Assembly: GCA_039802005.1 (NCBI GenBank)
Contig: JBDRVV010000006.1
Location: forward strand, 29,165 to 93,164
Length of the DNA: 64,000 bases
From: a candidate division WOR-3 bacterium
Lineage (GTDB): Bacteria; Hydrothermota; Tepidihabitantia; SM23-42; JAOAFX01
Direction: 5' to 3'
Shown here: positions 10,401 to 17,833 of the stretch, one piece after another
How the letters are laid out: each line of letters opens with the position of its first letter
Numbering within the stretch: the first letter of the stretch is position 1
Notes under the pieces: model-generated
The model's database searches: none
What the model saw: the letters and a program-made list of their open reading frames with translations, nothing else
What the model was told of the DNA's origin: nothing
Position numbers and translations under genes: made by a program

Positions 10401-10962
10401 GAATAAGTTTGAATATAATAAGGCTGTGGCGCTGTTTAAAAAATTTCTAAAAATTAGTCAGAGGATAGGTGATAAAAGAGGGATTGCATCCGCATCCTAT
10501 AATCTCGGATATGTATATGCTGAAATTGGCAAACTGAAACTGGCATATAAATACTCAAATGAAGCAAAGAATTTTTTTGAATCTATTGGGAATAAAAATG
10601 CCCTTGGTATGGTATTGAACACAATTGCTTTGATCAGATTTAAAGACAATAACTTAGAAGAGGCGCTAAAAATTTTAAATTCATCGTTAAGTCTTGCCGA
10701 AGCAACCCATTCCATGGAATTAAAGATAAATTGTTTATTCAATCAAGCACGGGTATATGCAGAGATCGATAAAGAAAAGGCTAAAGAAGCTTTTCTCGCA
10801 GCAATAGAATTATCTCAGAAATCAAAGATAAAAAAACTCCTGGCAGATATTTATTATGAATATGCACACTTTCTCTACCGAATTGGCGAAATTCAAACAG
10901 CAAAAAAATATAAGAATCTTGCTATAAAATTTTATAATGAAATGAACATAAAAAGAAAATAG
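7462..10962 (+). CDS. Class III adenylate cyclase - AAA ATPase - TPR signalling protein
   Basis: 1166 aa. Residues 1-20 form a zinc ribbon (CPRC and CSRC). Residues 32-180 are a class III cyclase domain with metal aspartates D40 (FADISGF) and D84 (KFIGDCV), K80 and T148 as the likely purine-selecting pair, and catalytic N155 and R159 (VNIAQRL). These residues suggest an active enzyme that probably uses ATP. From about 220 comes an ATPase module with P-loop GEAGIGKT (251-258) and a FDDCHW Walker B. The C-terminal half is a TPR array with several GDKRGIA-type repeats. This is the architecture of large bacterial sensor cyclases. The sensed signal is unknown; the ATPase/TPR part presumably gates cyclase activity. 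Confidence 0.92.
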   Translation: MNCPRCGYNNPDTANFCSRCGLQLLKTTGQRRPVAVIFADISGFTPLADKMDPEEVKDLIDQCLQRLALIIQKYEGFVDKFIGDCVMALFGAPLAHEDDPLRAVLASLDLLKEIKVFNSEKKQNLSLSIGINYGLVATGDLGRPGGYTVMGDTVNIAQRLQVAAPRGKIYVSEEIYKYTNREILYKKLKKISVKGKKEKILVYTPLRVRLKYGQRKIQEIPLIGRVEEMNLLNKIFQEVNAGRGRVVAIIGEAGIGKTKLVYEFKRQLEKNVFITEGKGIEYHINSPYFVLKEVSKKIFGINDNDTPAMITRRITKFIESSDDAILKVKIPYFKYFLSADLTRSERMQIESMQSEDRIRLLLEAINLLFVKLSRSKPLLMIFDDCHWIDKETIDFIHNIAGSIGYKPVMLITLYRPTFDIGKISRLPYFNTITLKPLGIDETTVLLKKILRCEKIDSYLFALLLKKSGAIPFYISELALNLVSNNMIQIKDGTAILKGDLTLTLPRSLDELIMTKIDKLSAELRYIVDIASVIGEEFSFKILNALIPGKERLKQNLAYIVQQNIFKVTGDKDSSEDEKYAFTHSIMRDAVYNSLLKKQRREYHQKVGFIIEKIFNLTIEEYFDALAHHFYLGGEIMKALEYLEKAGDQKKELYLNSSAIELYKKCLTMIPDGMPHITTRIFEKLGTIYELIGDYENALNAYYKMESYAGEDLVVKARSLRHRANIIANQGDYDKGLELLSRAYEYLKSLKEKSNLSVLLELSNIRNLECWLYRIKGKMEIAESKGLEAIKIITKIKDWKFKIELKQALTKAYNHLSVIYCVKGDFEKALKLCKEAISIAEDTGDLRGKVNAYNVMGTVFKAQGNYEKAIDSFTVNLKITEELGDKRGIGVAYCNLGNVYQHIGDNSTALDLYQKFLEISQDLRDKSSIGMASNNMGIIYFNMGDYERALKFFENYLKISEELGDKRGIAIAYGNLGEVLMNKFEYNKAVALFKKFLKISQRIGDKRGIASASYNLGYVYAEIGKLKLAYKYSNEAKNFFESIGNKNALGMVLNTIALIRFKDNNLEEALKILNSSLSLAEATHSMELKINCLFNQARVYAEIDKEKAKEAFLAAIELSQKSKIKKLLADIYYEYAHFLYRIGEIQTAKKYKNLAIKFYNEMNIKRK

Positions 10963-10964
10963 TT

Positions 10965-11885
10965 ATGCTCGTTACCTTAAATGAAATATTACCAAAAGCA
11001 AGAAAGCACAATTATGGGATTGGACATTTTAATACATCAAATCTTGAAATAACTCAGGCAATAATTACAACTGCAGAAGAACTGAATTCACCGGTTATCA
11101 TTGGTGTAAGTGAAAAGGCGATAAATTATGCGGGTATGAAAATGCTCGTAGGGATCGTCAGCAGTCTTGCTGAAGAGTCAAAAATCCCAATTGTTCTCCA
11201 TCTTGACCATGGGAAGAACTTTGATATTGCAAAAAGGTGTATAGATGCTGGTTTCACATCCGTAATGATAGATGGCTCATATCTACCTTTTAAGGAGAAT
11301 TTGAAACTTACAAAAAAAGTGGTAGAGTATGCACATAAGAAAAATGCTTCAGTAGAAGCGGAAATTGGAAGACTCGCCGGGATAGAGGATGATATAGAAG
11401 TAGAAAAAAATATTTATACAAATCCTGAAGAGGCAAGGATTTTTACGAAAGAGACTGGTTGTGATGCTCTGGCGGTTGCTATTGGTACATCTCACGGTGC
11501 ATATAAATTCAAAGGTAGACCAAAATTACGTATAGATATTCTTAAGGAAATCGCTGAAAAAGTAAAAATTCCATTGGTTCTGCATGGTGCATCTGGGGTA
11601 AAGCCAAAATGGGTTAATTACGCAAATAGATTCGGAGCAAAAATAGAAAAGACGAGTGGCGTGCCCGACCGTTTAATAAAAGAAGCAATCAAAAATGGGA
11701 TAGCGAAGATAAATGTTGATACTGATATCAGAATTGCATTCACTGCAGGGATTCGTGAATTTTTAATCAAAAATCCCCAAGAATTTGACCCGAGAAAGAT
11801 TCTTGGTTACACTCGGGAATTGATAAAAAAGGTGGTAAAAGAAAAGATAATCCTCTTCGGCTCTGCAGAAACAGGAAACAGATAA
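10965..11885 (+). CDS. Class II fructose/tagatose-bisphosphate aldolase family protein
   Basis: 306 aa. Zinc-dependent aldolase fold: the zinc-ligand histidine lies in VLHLDHGKNFD, followed by SVMIDGSYLPF, the EAEIGRLAG segment, AVAIGTSHGAYKF, and LVLHGASGV with a later NVDTDIRIAF. These are hallmarks of FbaA/KbaY/GatY proteins. Fructose-1,6-bisphosphate is the likeliest substrate in a genome of this type, but tagatose-bisphosphate aldolase cannot be excluded by motif alone. It begins three bases after the cyclase gene and ends 67 bases before a strong terminator. Confidence 0.9.
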   Translation: MLVTLNEILPKARKHNYGIGHFNTSNLEITQAIITTAEELNSPVIIGVSEKAINYAGMKMLVGIVSSLAEESKIPIVLHLDHGKNFDIAKRCIDAGFTSVMIDGSYLPFKENLKLTKKVVEYAHKKNASVEAEIGRLAGIEDDIEVEKNIYTNPEEARIFTKETGCDALAVAIGTSHGAYKFKGRPKLRIDILKEIAEKVKIPLVLHGASGVKPKWVNYANRFGAKIEKTSGVPDRLIKEAIKNGIAKINVDTDIRIAFTAGIREFLIKNPQEFDPRKILGYTRELIKKVVKEKIILFGSAETGNR

Positions 11886-11952
11886 TAGCAAAAATCAACA
11901 TTTTCTGACAGAAAAATCTGCTACGATTTTGGAATTGGGTGGATAGTTTAAC

Positions 11953-11984
11953 CCGGCGTGTGCATTAATACACACGCCGGTTTT
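11953..11984 (+). terminator. Rho-independent terminator after the aldolase gene
   Basis: A perfect 10-base-pair GC-rich stem, CCGGCGTGTG (11953-11962) with CACACGCCGG (11971-11980), an 8-base loop, then TTTT. It closes the long plus-strand operon. It also lies just past the 3' end of the converging minus gene at 11988, though that side lacks a long T-run. Confidence 0.9.
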
Positions 11985-11987
11985 ATG

Positions 11988-12230
11988 TTATCCGTTATAC
12001 ACTGTTACGGATTTTATTGATTCGGGCTTAACCTGAGCCTTCTTAAAGATATCTTGTATCGTCTTCTCATCTGGTGCATTCCAGCAACAGATTGCCTGTC
12101 CTGTTTTATCGTCTATATAAGCCCGATCCATCTTTGCGTTGCTTCCCACGGAAGCATTTATAACCTGTGATCAGCTTGACAATACCTGATCTTTAGGCAT
12201 TGGCGGTAATGTTATTAAAAACATAGCCAT
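11988..12230 (-). CDS. DUF4242-like small protein with in-frame TGA (possible selenocysteine)
   Basis: Reads as 80 codons with a single TGA at codon 20 (12173-12171). Before it: MAMFLITLPPMPKDQVLSS. After it: a continuous conserved frame including RAYIDDKTGQAICCWNAPDE and ending SVTVYNG, TAA at 11988. The second part matches the DUF4242/SCO4226-like (small ferredoxin-fold, nickel-binding) pattern Y-x-D-D-x-T-G-x-x-x-C-x-x-x-APDE. It has an excellent promoter, AAGGAGG ribosome-binding site and a terminator, so nothing else looks decayed. Fifteen bases after the TGA there is a perfect 6-bp hairpin with loop GTG. UGA recoding to selenocysteine, readthrough, a recent nonsense mutation (TGG to TGA), or a sequencing error are all possible. 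Confidence 0.6.
12141..12155 (-). promoter_or_regulatory. SECIS-like hairpin downstream of in-frame TGA
   Basis: On the minus strand GCTTCC-GTG-GGAAGC, a perfect 6-bp stem with a G-U-containing loop. The loop begins 21 bases after the TGA, within the 16-37 base window used to describe bacterial SECIS elements. The codons it covers (ASVGS) are also ordinary protein-coding codons, so the hairpin might be accidental. Confidence 0.35.
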
Positions 12231-12249
12231 TGTAACCTCCTTCGTATAT

Positions 12250-12277
12250 ATTATATCTATTTTCATAGAAAACTCAA
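12250..12277 (-). promoter_or_regulatory. Promoter of the TGA-containing gene
   Basis: On the minus strand TTGAGT (12277-12272), 16 bases, TATAAT (12255-12250), then a short leader with AAGGAGG before the ATG at 12230. Confidence 0.75.
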
Positions 12278-12603
12278 GAGGCAAAAATCCTGAGTCCTCT
12301 CCATATCTTAGTCTCTTGAGATATTAAGTTTTCATACCATATGTCATTATGTATTTTTTTCTGTTGTAACCACTTTTCACAGATATGTATGGAATCACAA
12401 TTTCAATCCCCCTCTTTCCCCCTTTTGTAAAGGGGGATAACAGGGGATTATTAAATGGAAAAAATCAAGAACTAACTTTTAATATTGAAAAATGTGGAGA
12501 GGAGACAGATAAAAAACTGCTTCCTTTCCGGTTTTTGAAACTTAAATTCGCAACACTGGAAAAAATTAAGGCTAAAAACTTGTTAGATTTGCTTTATTTA
12601 ACC
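12278..12603. other. Intergenic region with a C-rich/G-rich hairpin repeat
   Basis: No convincing gene. An open frame from 12385 has no ribosome-binding site and unnatural composition. Around 12404-12452 there is a stretch CCCCCTTTTGTAAAGGGGG flanked by further C- and G-runs, which resembles the dispersed intergenic hairpin repeats found in many bacterial genomes. Confidence 0.5.
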
Positions 12604-12631
12604 TTGACTTTTGCCAAATGGAAAATAAAAT
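12604..12631 (+). promoter_or_regulatory. Promoter of the Ig-domain protein
   Basis: TTGACT (12604-12609), 16 bases, TAAAAT (12626-12631), followed by AAGAGG and a GTG start at 12646. Confidence 0.65.
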
Positions 12632-12645
12632 TATAAGAGGTTTAT

Positions 12646-13578
12646 GTGAAGAACTCTGTCTGCCATTTATTGAAAATAATACTTTTTACAGTGATAAATT
12701 TCTTCGCAGATTGCGGAAAAAAAACACCACTAATTGATATCACCAATCCCAAAGACGGGGCAGTCGTTGAAGGCATTGTAGAAATAACAGCGCAGGTAAT
12801 GAATGGGGAAGATATATGGAGTGTAGGATTTTTTATTGATGATTCCCTTGTAAAATTTTTTGAAGAAGCACCGTATTCATATTTATGGAATACAATTCCC
12901 CTTCCTGATAGTTCAATTCATACGATATATGCAAAGGCTGAACTTGAAAACGGGAATTATATATACTCCGAAACAATCTCAGTAATGGTCTATAATATTC
13001 TGCTCTTTTATGATGATTTTGAATTTTATTATATTCACAATTACCCTTCCCAATACTGGTTTCAAATCTGGCCCGGAATCGGTGAAAGTACCTATGTTGA
13101 TTCACTTTTTTCCTATGATGGATTTAAGAGTTTCCGACTTTGTGGCTCTTCACAGTGGGTAAGAACTGATGGCATTGAACTTGATTTAAAAAAATTGCAT
13201 AAACTTACTTATGAATATGCCTTAATGATTCCGGAGACGAGCCCAGCCGGTGCGCTTGCAGGATTTTTTGTAAAATTGAGCCCCACACTGGGTACGATAT
13301 ATAACGGTGTTCTTTTTGATTTCAACGATAGTCTGGTGTATGTGCGGGGTGTTGATCCACAACCAACCGGATATAAGTGGCAAAAAAATCTGTGGTATAA
13401 TGTAAAAGTGCACCTTGATTATGATAATCTGTTAATGGATGTCTGGATAAACGAACAGAAGATTGCTGATAATGTTCCTGCGGCAGAGGAATCAATTTCT
13501 GACACCTTTGCCCTATCCACCGAATACGGCGCAGGGGGCGCAGTATATTTTGATAGAATCCAGATATTAAAAAAATAA
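12646..13578 (+). CDS. Exported Ig-like domain protein
   Basis: 310 aa, GTG start at 12646. The N-terminal hydrophobic segment ends in FFADCGKK, a plausible lipobox with Cys near residue 24. Residues about 30-120 form a bacterial Ig-like domain (NPKDGAVVEGIVEITAQV, then FFIDDSLV and YAKAELENG). Residues about 125-310 look like a LamG/jelly-roll sandwich (GFKSFRLCGSSQWVRTDG, WYNVKVHLDYDNLLMDVWIN). A surface lipoprotein with a binding role is plausible. It converges on the polyferredoxin gene. Confidence 0.72.
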   Translation: MKNSVCHLLKIILFTVINFFADCGKKTPLIDITNPKDGAVVEGIVEITAQVMNGEDIWSVGFFIDDSLVKFFEEAPYSYLWNTIPLPDSSIHTIYAKAELENGNYIYSETISVMVYNILLFYDDFEFYYIHNYPSQYWFQIWPGIGESTYVDSLFSYDGFKSFRLCGSSQWVRTDGIELDLKKLHKLTYEYALMIPETSPAGALAGFFVKLSPTLGTIYNGVLFDFNDSLVYVRGVDPQPTGYKWQKNLWYNVKVHLDYDNLLMDVWINEQKIADNVPAAEESISDTFALSTEYGAGGAVYFDRIQILKK

Positions 13579-13594
13579 TTAGTTGGAATTTCTT

Positions 13595-15043
13595 TCACTT
13601 AATCATAAACCCCGAAGGGATGTCTTCCTCTTTTTCTTCACAACTCCGCAATTTTTCTTTTTCTTCAGTGATATAAGAACCAGATTGCTTCCTTTCTTCG
13701 CCAATGGAATATACCTGTATCGCAGCGGTTCCTTCAACCGGGCAGCGATTTTCACACATACCACAGCCTGTGCATATTCTTTCGTCCACCACGGGCCTGC
13801 TTAAAGAAATTCCATAGATTGTTTCATTAATCATCTTAATTGCATTATACTGGCAGGCTTCATCACATATCAAACAGGCCTTGTTTTGTTCCCATGCAAT
13901 ACACCTCGCCTTGTCAATAATTGCAGTCCCGATCTTCGCATAACTCTTTTCTTTCAAAGATAAATTCCTTATTGCCGAAGTCGGACAAACCTTGCCGCAC
14001 ATATTACAATTTTTTTCACAGGCACCAATGCGCGGCACGAGTCTTGGTGTCCAGAGCCCCAGAATGCCTGATTCAAAAAGACAGGGCTGGAGTCCATTCG
14101 TGGGACATACCTTCATACACCTGCCACAATGCAAGCATCTACTTAAAAATTCTGATTCAGGAATTGAGCCGGGCGGACGGATCAATCTTCCTTCAATTTT
14201 TTGATGATGAACTGAACGCAATAATGGTGCAAGGACAAAAGCACTGCCGATAGAGAAGATTACCTGACGTTTCTTAATATCAAATTCAGGTTGTGTAAAT
14301 CTTATTTTATATTTAATTACATTTTCCGGACACTCATAGATACAGTTAAGGCAGATAATACATTCGCCTGTGTCAATCGTCTCATTTTTTGAATCTATCG
14401 CACGGGTCGGGCAGATCTTTTCGCATAAAGCACATTGCTTACACCCATCACCAAAGATAAACTTAAATAATGAGAATTTTGCAAAGAAGGCGAATAATCC
14501 ACCCAATGGGCAGATATTCTGACACCAGAATCTTTTTGAAAAAAAATTCAGCCCGAGTATTATTGCGAAAAATAAAATGGCAAACAATCTTTCGGTATAA
14601 GCAAAAGAAGCCTTTAGAGTAAAAATGCCGACAAAAAATGAAATGACAGGAAATACAATCAACAAAAGAGTTCTTTCAAATATCACAATTGGGTCAAAAT
14701 ATTGAATAAAAGAAAAACCGAGAACCGCCGCTGTAATTATAAATATCAGTATTAGATATTTGAATTTTTTGAGTTTATTTTGTATAATCAACAATTTTTG
14801 TGGTTTAATGAGCATTCCGGATAAATCAATTACTGTCCCTAACGGACAAATAAAACCGCAGAAAAATCTGCCAAAAATGAGTGTTAAAAAAATTAGAATA
14901 AGGGAAAAAAGGTATGGACTGAGCAATATGCGGGTTGAAATGCTGATAATAAAAAATATTAAAGGGTCAAAATAATAAAAATATTGAAAATGAATCTTTG
15001 AGCCGTAATGAATTTTGAAGAACAGAAAGACAAAAAATAACAA
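13595..15043 (-). CDS. Membrane-anchored polyferredoxin (NapH/4Fe-4S family)
   Basis: 482 aa. The first ~200 residues carry several membrane helices with the CGFICPLGT and CQNICPLGG motifs of the NapH/NosR/RdxA family. The rest holds several ferredoxin-type clusters: CKQCALCEKICP, CIICLNCIYECP, CLHCGRCMKVCP, CEKNCNMCGKVCP, CLICDEAC and CTGCGMCENRCP. This is consistent with about five to six 4Fe-4S clusters. It probably moves electrons between the membrane and a periplasmic or cytoplasmic partner. It starts 41 bases after a Tat-exported DUF362 protein, which probably shares the pathway. Confidence 0.85.
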   Translation of the reverse strand: MLFFVFLFFKIHYGSKIHFQYFYYFDPLIFFIISISTRILLSPYLFSLILIFLTLIFGRFFCGFICPLGTVIDLSGMLIKPQKLLIIQNKLKKFKYLILIFIITAAVLGFSFIQYFDPIVIFERTLLLIVFPVISFFVGIFTLKASFAYTERLFAILFFAIILGLNFFSKRFWCQNICPLGGLFAFFAKFSLFKFIFGDGCKQCALCEKICPTRAIDSKNETIDTGECIICLNCIYECPENVIKYKIRFTQPEFDIKKRQVIFSIGSAFVLAPLLRSVHHQKIEGRLIRPPGSIPESEFLSRCLHCGRCMKVCPTNGLQPCLFESGILGLWTPRLVPRIGACEKNCNMCGKVCPTSAIRNLSLKEKSYAKIGTAIIDKARCIAWEQNKACLICDEACQYNAIKMINETIYGISLSRPVVDERICTGCGMCENRCPVEGTAAIQVYSIGEERKQSGSYITEEKEKLRSCEEKEEDIPSGFMIK

Positions 15044-15084
15044 AAAGATTAACTGAATGGATAATCTAAGTGCGCGGTGCTTCT

Positions 15085-16014
15085 TTATACACTAACCTCC
15101 TTAATCACCATTTTTTCTGTATCAATCTCACCGAGTCCGAGCTCATAAGCATAGGCGATGTGTTTTACATTCTTACCGGTAAACGATTTATTGTACCACT
15201 GACTTATGCCTACGGTATAAGAATCAACCGCAACCATATCTGCACCCGCAATAACGGTATTTAATATCACCGTCTTACCTGGACCACCCGGTCCGCCACT
15301 CGTCAGAACCCTGGTTGCATCAACGATTGTAAGGTCGGGTTTAAATACCAGTCCAAGTTCAGCAATTGCCCGATGAAGGTCAACCCGATGCAAATAACTT
15401 CGGTCCCAGATAAGTCCCATCAAGTTTTTTATTCCCAGACTCACCCCGGTTGCCGAGTGTGATTTTGCTGTAGGAAGGTTGATAAATTTATCTACTTTCT
15501 GCAGTTCCCGGGCAATCTTGATGGTTTTCAGTTCCTTGCCGCCTGGCACTTCAATCTCAATAAATTGGCGTTCTTTATTTAGCATCAATAAATTAACTTT
15601 GTTTGAATCCACAATTGCCTCTCTAACCCTGCTTTTTTCAATACATATTTCAGCATTGGCCAGCGGATAATCAATAATAACGATCTTTGATGCACCTGCT
15701 TCAAGGCAGAGTTCAACGACCTGTTTTATTATCTCAACACTCGTCGTTGCCCCACACTCGGCATTGGCAGAAAAAGAAATATTCGGTTTAATAAGCACTC
15801 TTTCTTCAGGCTTAATAAATTTTTCTATACCACCTATCGCATCAACCGCTGCCTTTACAAGTTTACCCTTGTTTCCGCGTGCAACACCAATCATTGGTCT
15901 GACTGAATTTTTCCCATTGCTTGCAAAAATTTTCACTGGCAGTGCTAAACTTGCAACAACACCAGCACTTATTTTTAAAAAATTTCGACGGCTGATTATT
16001 TTCATTATTTTCAC
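15085..16014 (-). CDS. DUF362 protein with Tat signal
   Basis: 309 aa. The N-terminus has the twin-arginine motif SRRNFLKISAG followed by a hydrophobic stretch, so export in folded form is likely. The body is DUF362: VLIKPNIS near the start, DYPLANAEICIEKSR, KSHSATGVSLGIKNLMGL and AGADMVAVDSYTVG. DUF362 proteins are commonly next to 4Fe-4S polyferredoxins as here. The biochemical role is unknown. It has its own promoter (TTGACA-16-TATACT) with a longer leader, and ATGs occur at residues 1 and 4. Confidence 0.85.
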   Translation of the reverse strand: MKIMKIISRRNFLKISAGVVASLALPVKIFASNGKNSVRPMIGVARGNKGKLVKAAVDAIGGIEKFIKPEERVLIKPNISFSANAECGATTSVEIIKQVVELCLEAGASKIVIIDYPLANAEICIEKSRVREAIVDSNKVNLLMLNKERQFIEIEVPGGKELKTIKIARELQKVDKFINLPTAKSHSATGVSLGIKNLMGLIWDRSYLHRVDLHRAIAELGLVFKPDLTIVDATRVLTSGGPGGPGKTVILNTVIAGADMVAVDSYTVGISQWYNKSFTGKNVKHIAYAYELGLGEIDTEKMVIKEVSV

Positions 16015-16047
16015 CTATTATTTAAAAAATAATCCGTTTAATACTTA

Positions 16048-16075
16048 AGTATATAAATATTCCCATCCCTGTCAA
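16048..16075 (-). promoter_or_regulatory. Promoter of the DUF362-polyferredoxin pair
   Basis: On the minus strand TTGACA (16075-16070), 16 bases, TATACT (16053-16048). A leader of about 30 bases contains AGGTG before the ATG. Confidence 0.7.
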
Positions 16076-16095
16076 GCATAATCTCTATACAATGC

Positions 16096-16123
16096 TTGAC
16101 AAATATTAAAATTTGTGTATCAT
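16096..16123 (+). promoter_or_regulatory. Promoter giving a leaderless PhzF mRNA
   Basis: TTGACA (16096-16101), 16 bases, TATCAT (16118-16123). The ATG at 16130 is six bases further on, at the expected transcription start. Confidence 0.7.
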
Positions 16124-16129
16124 TTTAAT

Positions 16130-17050
16130 ATGGCAAAATGGGTTAAGGCAAAAAGATTAAGTGTATTCACCTCAAACCCATATACAGGAAATCCAGCATG
16201 GGTTGTTATGGGCGTGGACGATGTCAATGAAGAAAATTTAAAATTACTTGCCAGTGATTTGAACCCAGTCTCTGATACGGCATTTGTTCTCACCGAATCA
16301 ACCCATGAAGCAGATATTTATTTAAGATTTTTCACGGGCTCTGGAGAAATAAATTTCTCCGGACATGCCTCAATCGCTGCCTATTTTGCCTTGAGTGGCG
16401 AAAACATATTGAATTTACAAGAACCCGACACAATAATAAGACAAAGAACAAAATCGGGCATTCAGCAGGTTGAATTGAGGGTAAAGGATAATAAAGTCAC
16501 AAGGGCAACAATGACACTTGCAAAACCTAACTACCTTGATATTGAAGTCAATCCGGTTCAGCTATCAAGGATCCTTGGTATCAGTCAACATGACCTTCTT
16601 GCTGCTAATCTACCTTTTGATATTATTTCAACAGGTTATTATGACCTGATTGTTCCTATAAAATCACTTGAAATAATGAGAAATCTAAAGCCCGATTTTA
16701 CATTTATGAACAACTTTTGTGTCCGCCTTGGTATACACGGTATCATTGCATTCTGTATGGAAACATTTGAACCCGGTGATACTGTATTTATGAGGCACTT
16801 TGCGCCGGTGGTAGGTATTAATGAAGACCCAATTTCAGGAGCAGCAGCAGGAAGCGTAGGATGTTATCTGATAAGAAAAAATCTAATTGAACCGAGTAAT
16901 TTTTCAAGGATAATTGTGGAGCAAGGTTATTTACAAAACCGCCAGGGGAAGGTATACGTTCACGTTGAATGCAGTCGTGACCAAATATTCAGAGTCAAGG
17001 TTGGCGGAAATGCTGTTTTAACCTTCACAGGATATATACTCACACCTTAA
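16130..17050 (+). CDS. PhzF-family isomerase/epimerase-like protein
   Basis: 306 aa. The N-terminal signature (RLSVFTSNPYTGNPAWVV), the acidic-to-nucleophile region FFTGSGEINFSGHASIAA, and the C-terminal DPISGAAAGSVGCYL and GQGYLQNRQGK-like segment (here EQGYLQNRQGKVYV) identify the PhzF superfamily. The physiological substrate is unknown. The start is the ATG at 16130; the promoter -10 ends six bases before it and no ribosome-binding site is present. An upstream in-frame GTG would fall inside the -10. Confidence 0.88.
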   Translation: MAKWVKAKRLSVFTSNPYTGNPAWVVMGVDDVNEENLKLLASDLNPVSDTAFVLTESTHEADIYLRFFTGSGEINFSGHASIAAYFALSGENILNLQEPDTIIRQRTKSGIQQVELRVKDNKVTRATMTLAKPNYLDIEVNPVQLSRILGISQHDLLAANLPFDIISTGYYDLIVPIKSLEIMRNLKPDFTFMNNFCVRLGIHGIIAFCMETFEPGDTVFMRHFAPVVGINEDPISGAAAGSVGCYLIRKNLIEPSNFSRIIVEQGYLQNRQGKVYVHVECSRDQIFRVKVGGNAVLTFTGYILTP

Positions 17051-17067
17051 AATATATCACAATATAT

Positions 17068-17715
17068 TTATTTCTTTTTTGTAATATACTTAATAAATAT
17101 TCTGACGATTGCCGGGTCAAATTGTGTTCCGGCATTTGCCTTCAATTCTCTTATTGCTTCTTCTTTAGACATTGCATTTCGGTAGGGTCTCTTTGAGGTC
17201 ATTGCGTCGTACGCATCCGCAACAGCAATTATTCTTGCGATAATGGGTATTTCCCCTTTTTTCAATCCTTCTGGATAACCAGAACCATTGTAATGCTCAT
17301 GGTGATGTTTTACACCACCGAGGGCTTCAATAAGTTCATTAAAACCTGCAAGCATATAATAACCGCGCATCACATGCATATCTACTTCTTCTTTCTCCTG
17401 TTCACTTAATTTTCTTGGCTTTAATAATATACTTTCGTCTATTCCAATCTTCCCAAAATCGTGTAACAGTGCTGCAACTTCCAGGACAACTTTTTCTTCT
17501 TCAGTGAATCCTAATTCTTCGGCAATTGCAAGTGAATATTCCGTAACCCTGAGGATATGACCGTCGCGATATGGAATCTGCCTATCAATGTCTTTCCCTA
17601 TTTTTCTTAAGGATTTCAATGCCTTTTTTGGATTCTCCCGAAGGGTCATCGCCACAGAACTCAGGGTTCGTATAATCTCATCAAGATCAAGCTTAAAGGG
17701 CTTATCATTGTCCAT
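17068..17715 (-). CDS. HD-GYP domain protein (probable cyclic-di-GMP phosphodiesterase)
   Basis: 215 aa. It has the HD pair in ALLHDFGKIGI, HVMRGY, HHHEHYNGSGYPEGLKKGEIP (the GYP motif) and ARIIAVADAYDAMTSKRPYR. There is no receiver or other sensor domain, only a ~45-residue N-terminal extension. HD-GYP proteins hydrolyse cyclic-di-GMP; a GGDEF protein occurs at 56.6 kb, so the system seems to exist here. Leaderless promoter: TTGACA-16-TATACT with only five bases to the ATG. Confidence 0.9.
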   Translation of the reverse strand: MDNDKPFKLDLDEIIRTLSSVAMTLRENPKKALKSLRKIGKDIDRQIPYRDGHILRVTEYSLAIAEELGFTEEEKVVLEVAALLHDFGKIGIDESILLKPRKLSEQEKEEVDMHVMRGYYMLAGFNELIEALGGVKHHHEHYNGSGYPEGLKKGEIPIIARIIAVADAYDAMTSKRPYRNAMSKEEAIRELKANAGTQFDPAIVRIFIKYITKKK

Positions 17716-17720
17716 ACATA

Positions 17721-17748
17721 AGTATAATCAGATATTAAAATCTGTCAA
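17721..17748 (-). promoter_or_regulatory. Promoter of the HD-GYP gene
   Basis: On the minus strand TTGACA (17748-17743), 16 bases, TATACT (17726-17721); the ATG at 17715 follows after five bases. Confidence 0.72.
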
Positions 17749-17777
17749 GGATATAACTAATTATTCGTTATTTCCTC

Positions 17778-17805
17778 TTGATTATGTGGAATATTTAGTT
17801 ATCAT
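17778..17805 (+). promoter_or_regulatory. Promoter of the beta-propeller gene
   Basis: TTGATT (17778-17783), 16 bases, TATCAT (17800-17805), then a leader of about 20 bases with GGGAGG before the ATG at 17834. Confidence 0.6.
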
Positions 17806-17833
17806 TATTGTATATATCTACTGGGAGGCAAAA

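Noticed and set aside
12385..12636. 83-aa open frame before the Ig-domain gene
   Set aside because: No ribosome-binding site, composition dominated by a C/G-run repeat and AT-rich runs, and overlap with a good promoter for the next gene.
17588..17833. 82-codon extension of the beta-propeller gene upstream of 17834
   Set aside because: It runs antisense to the HD-GYP start and over the promoter; the ATG at 17834 has GGGAGG and starts a signal peptide.
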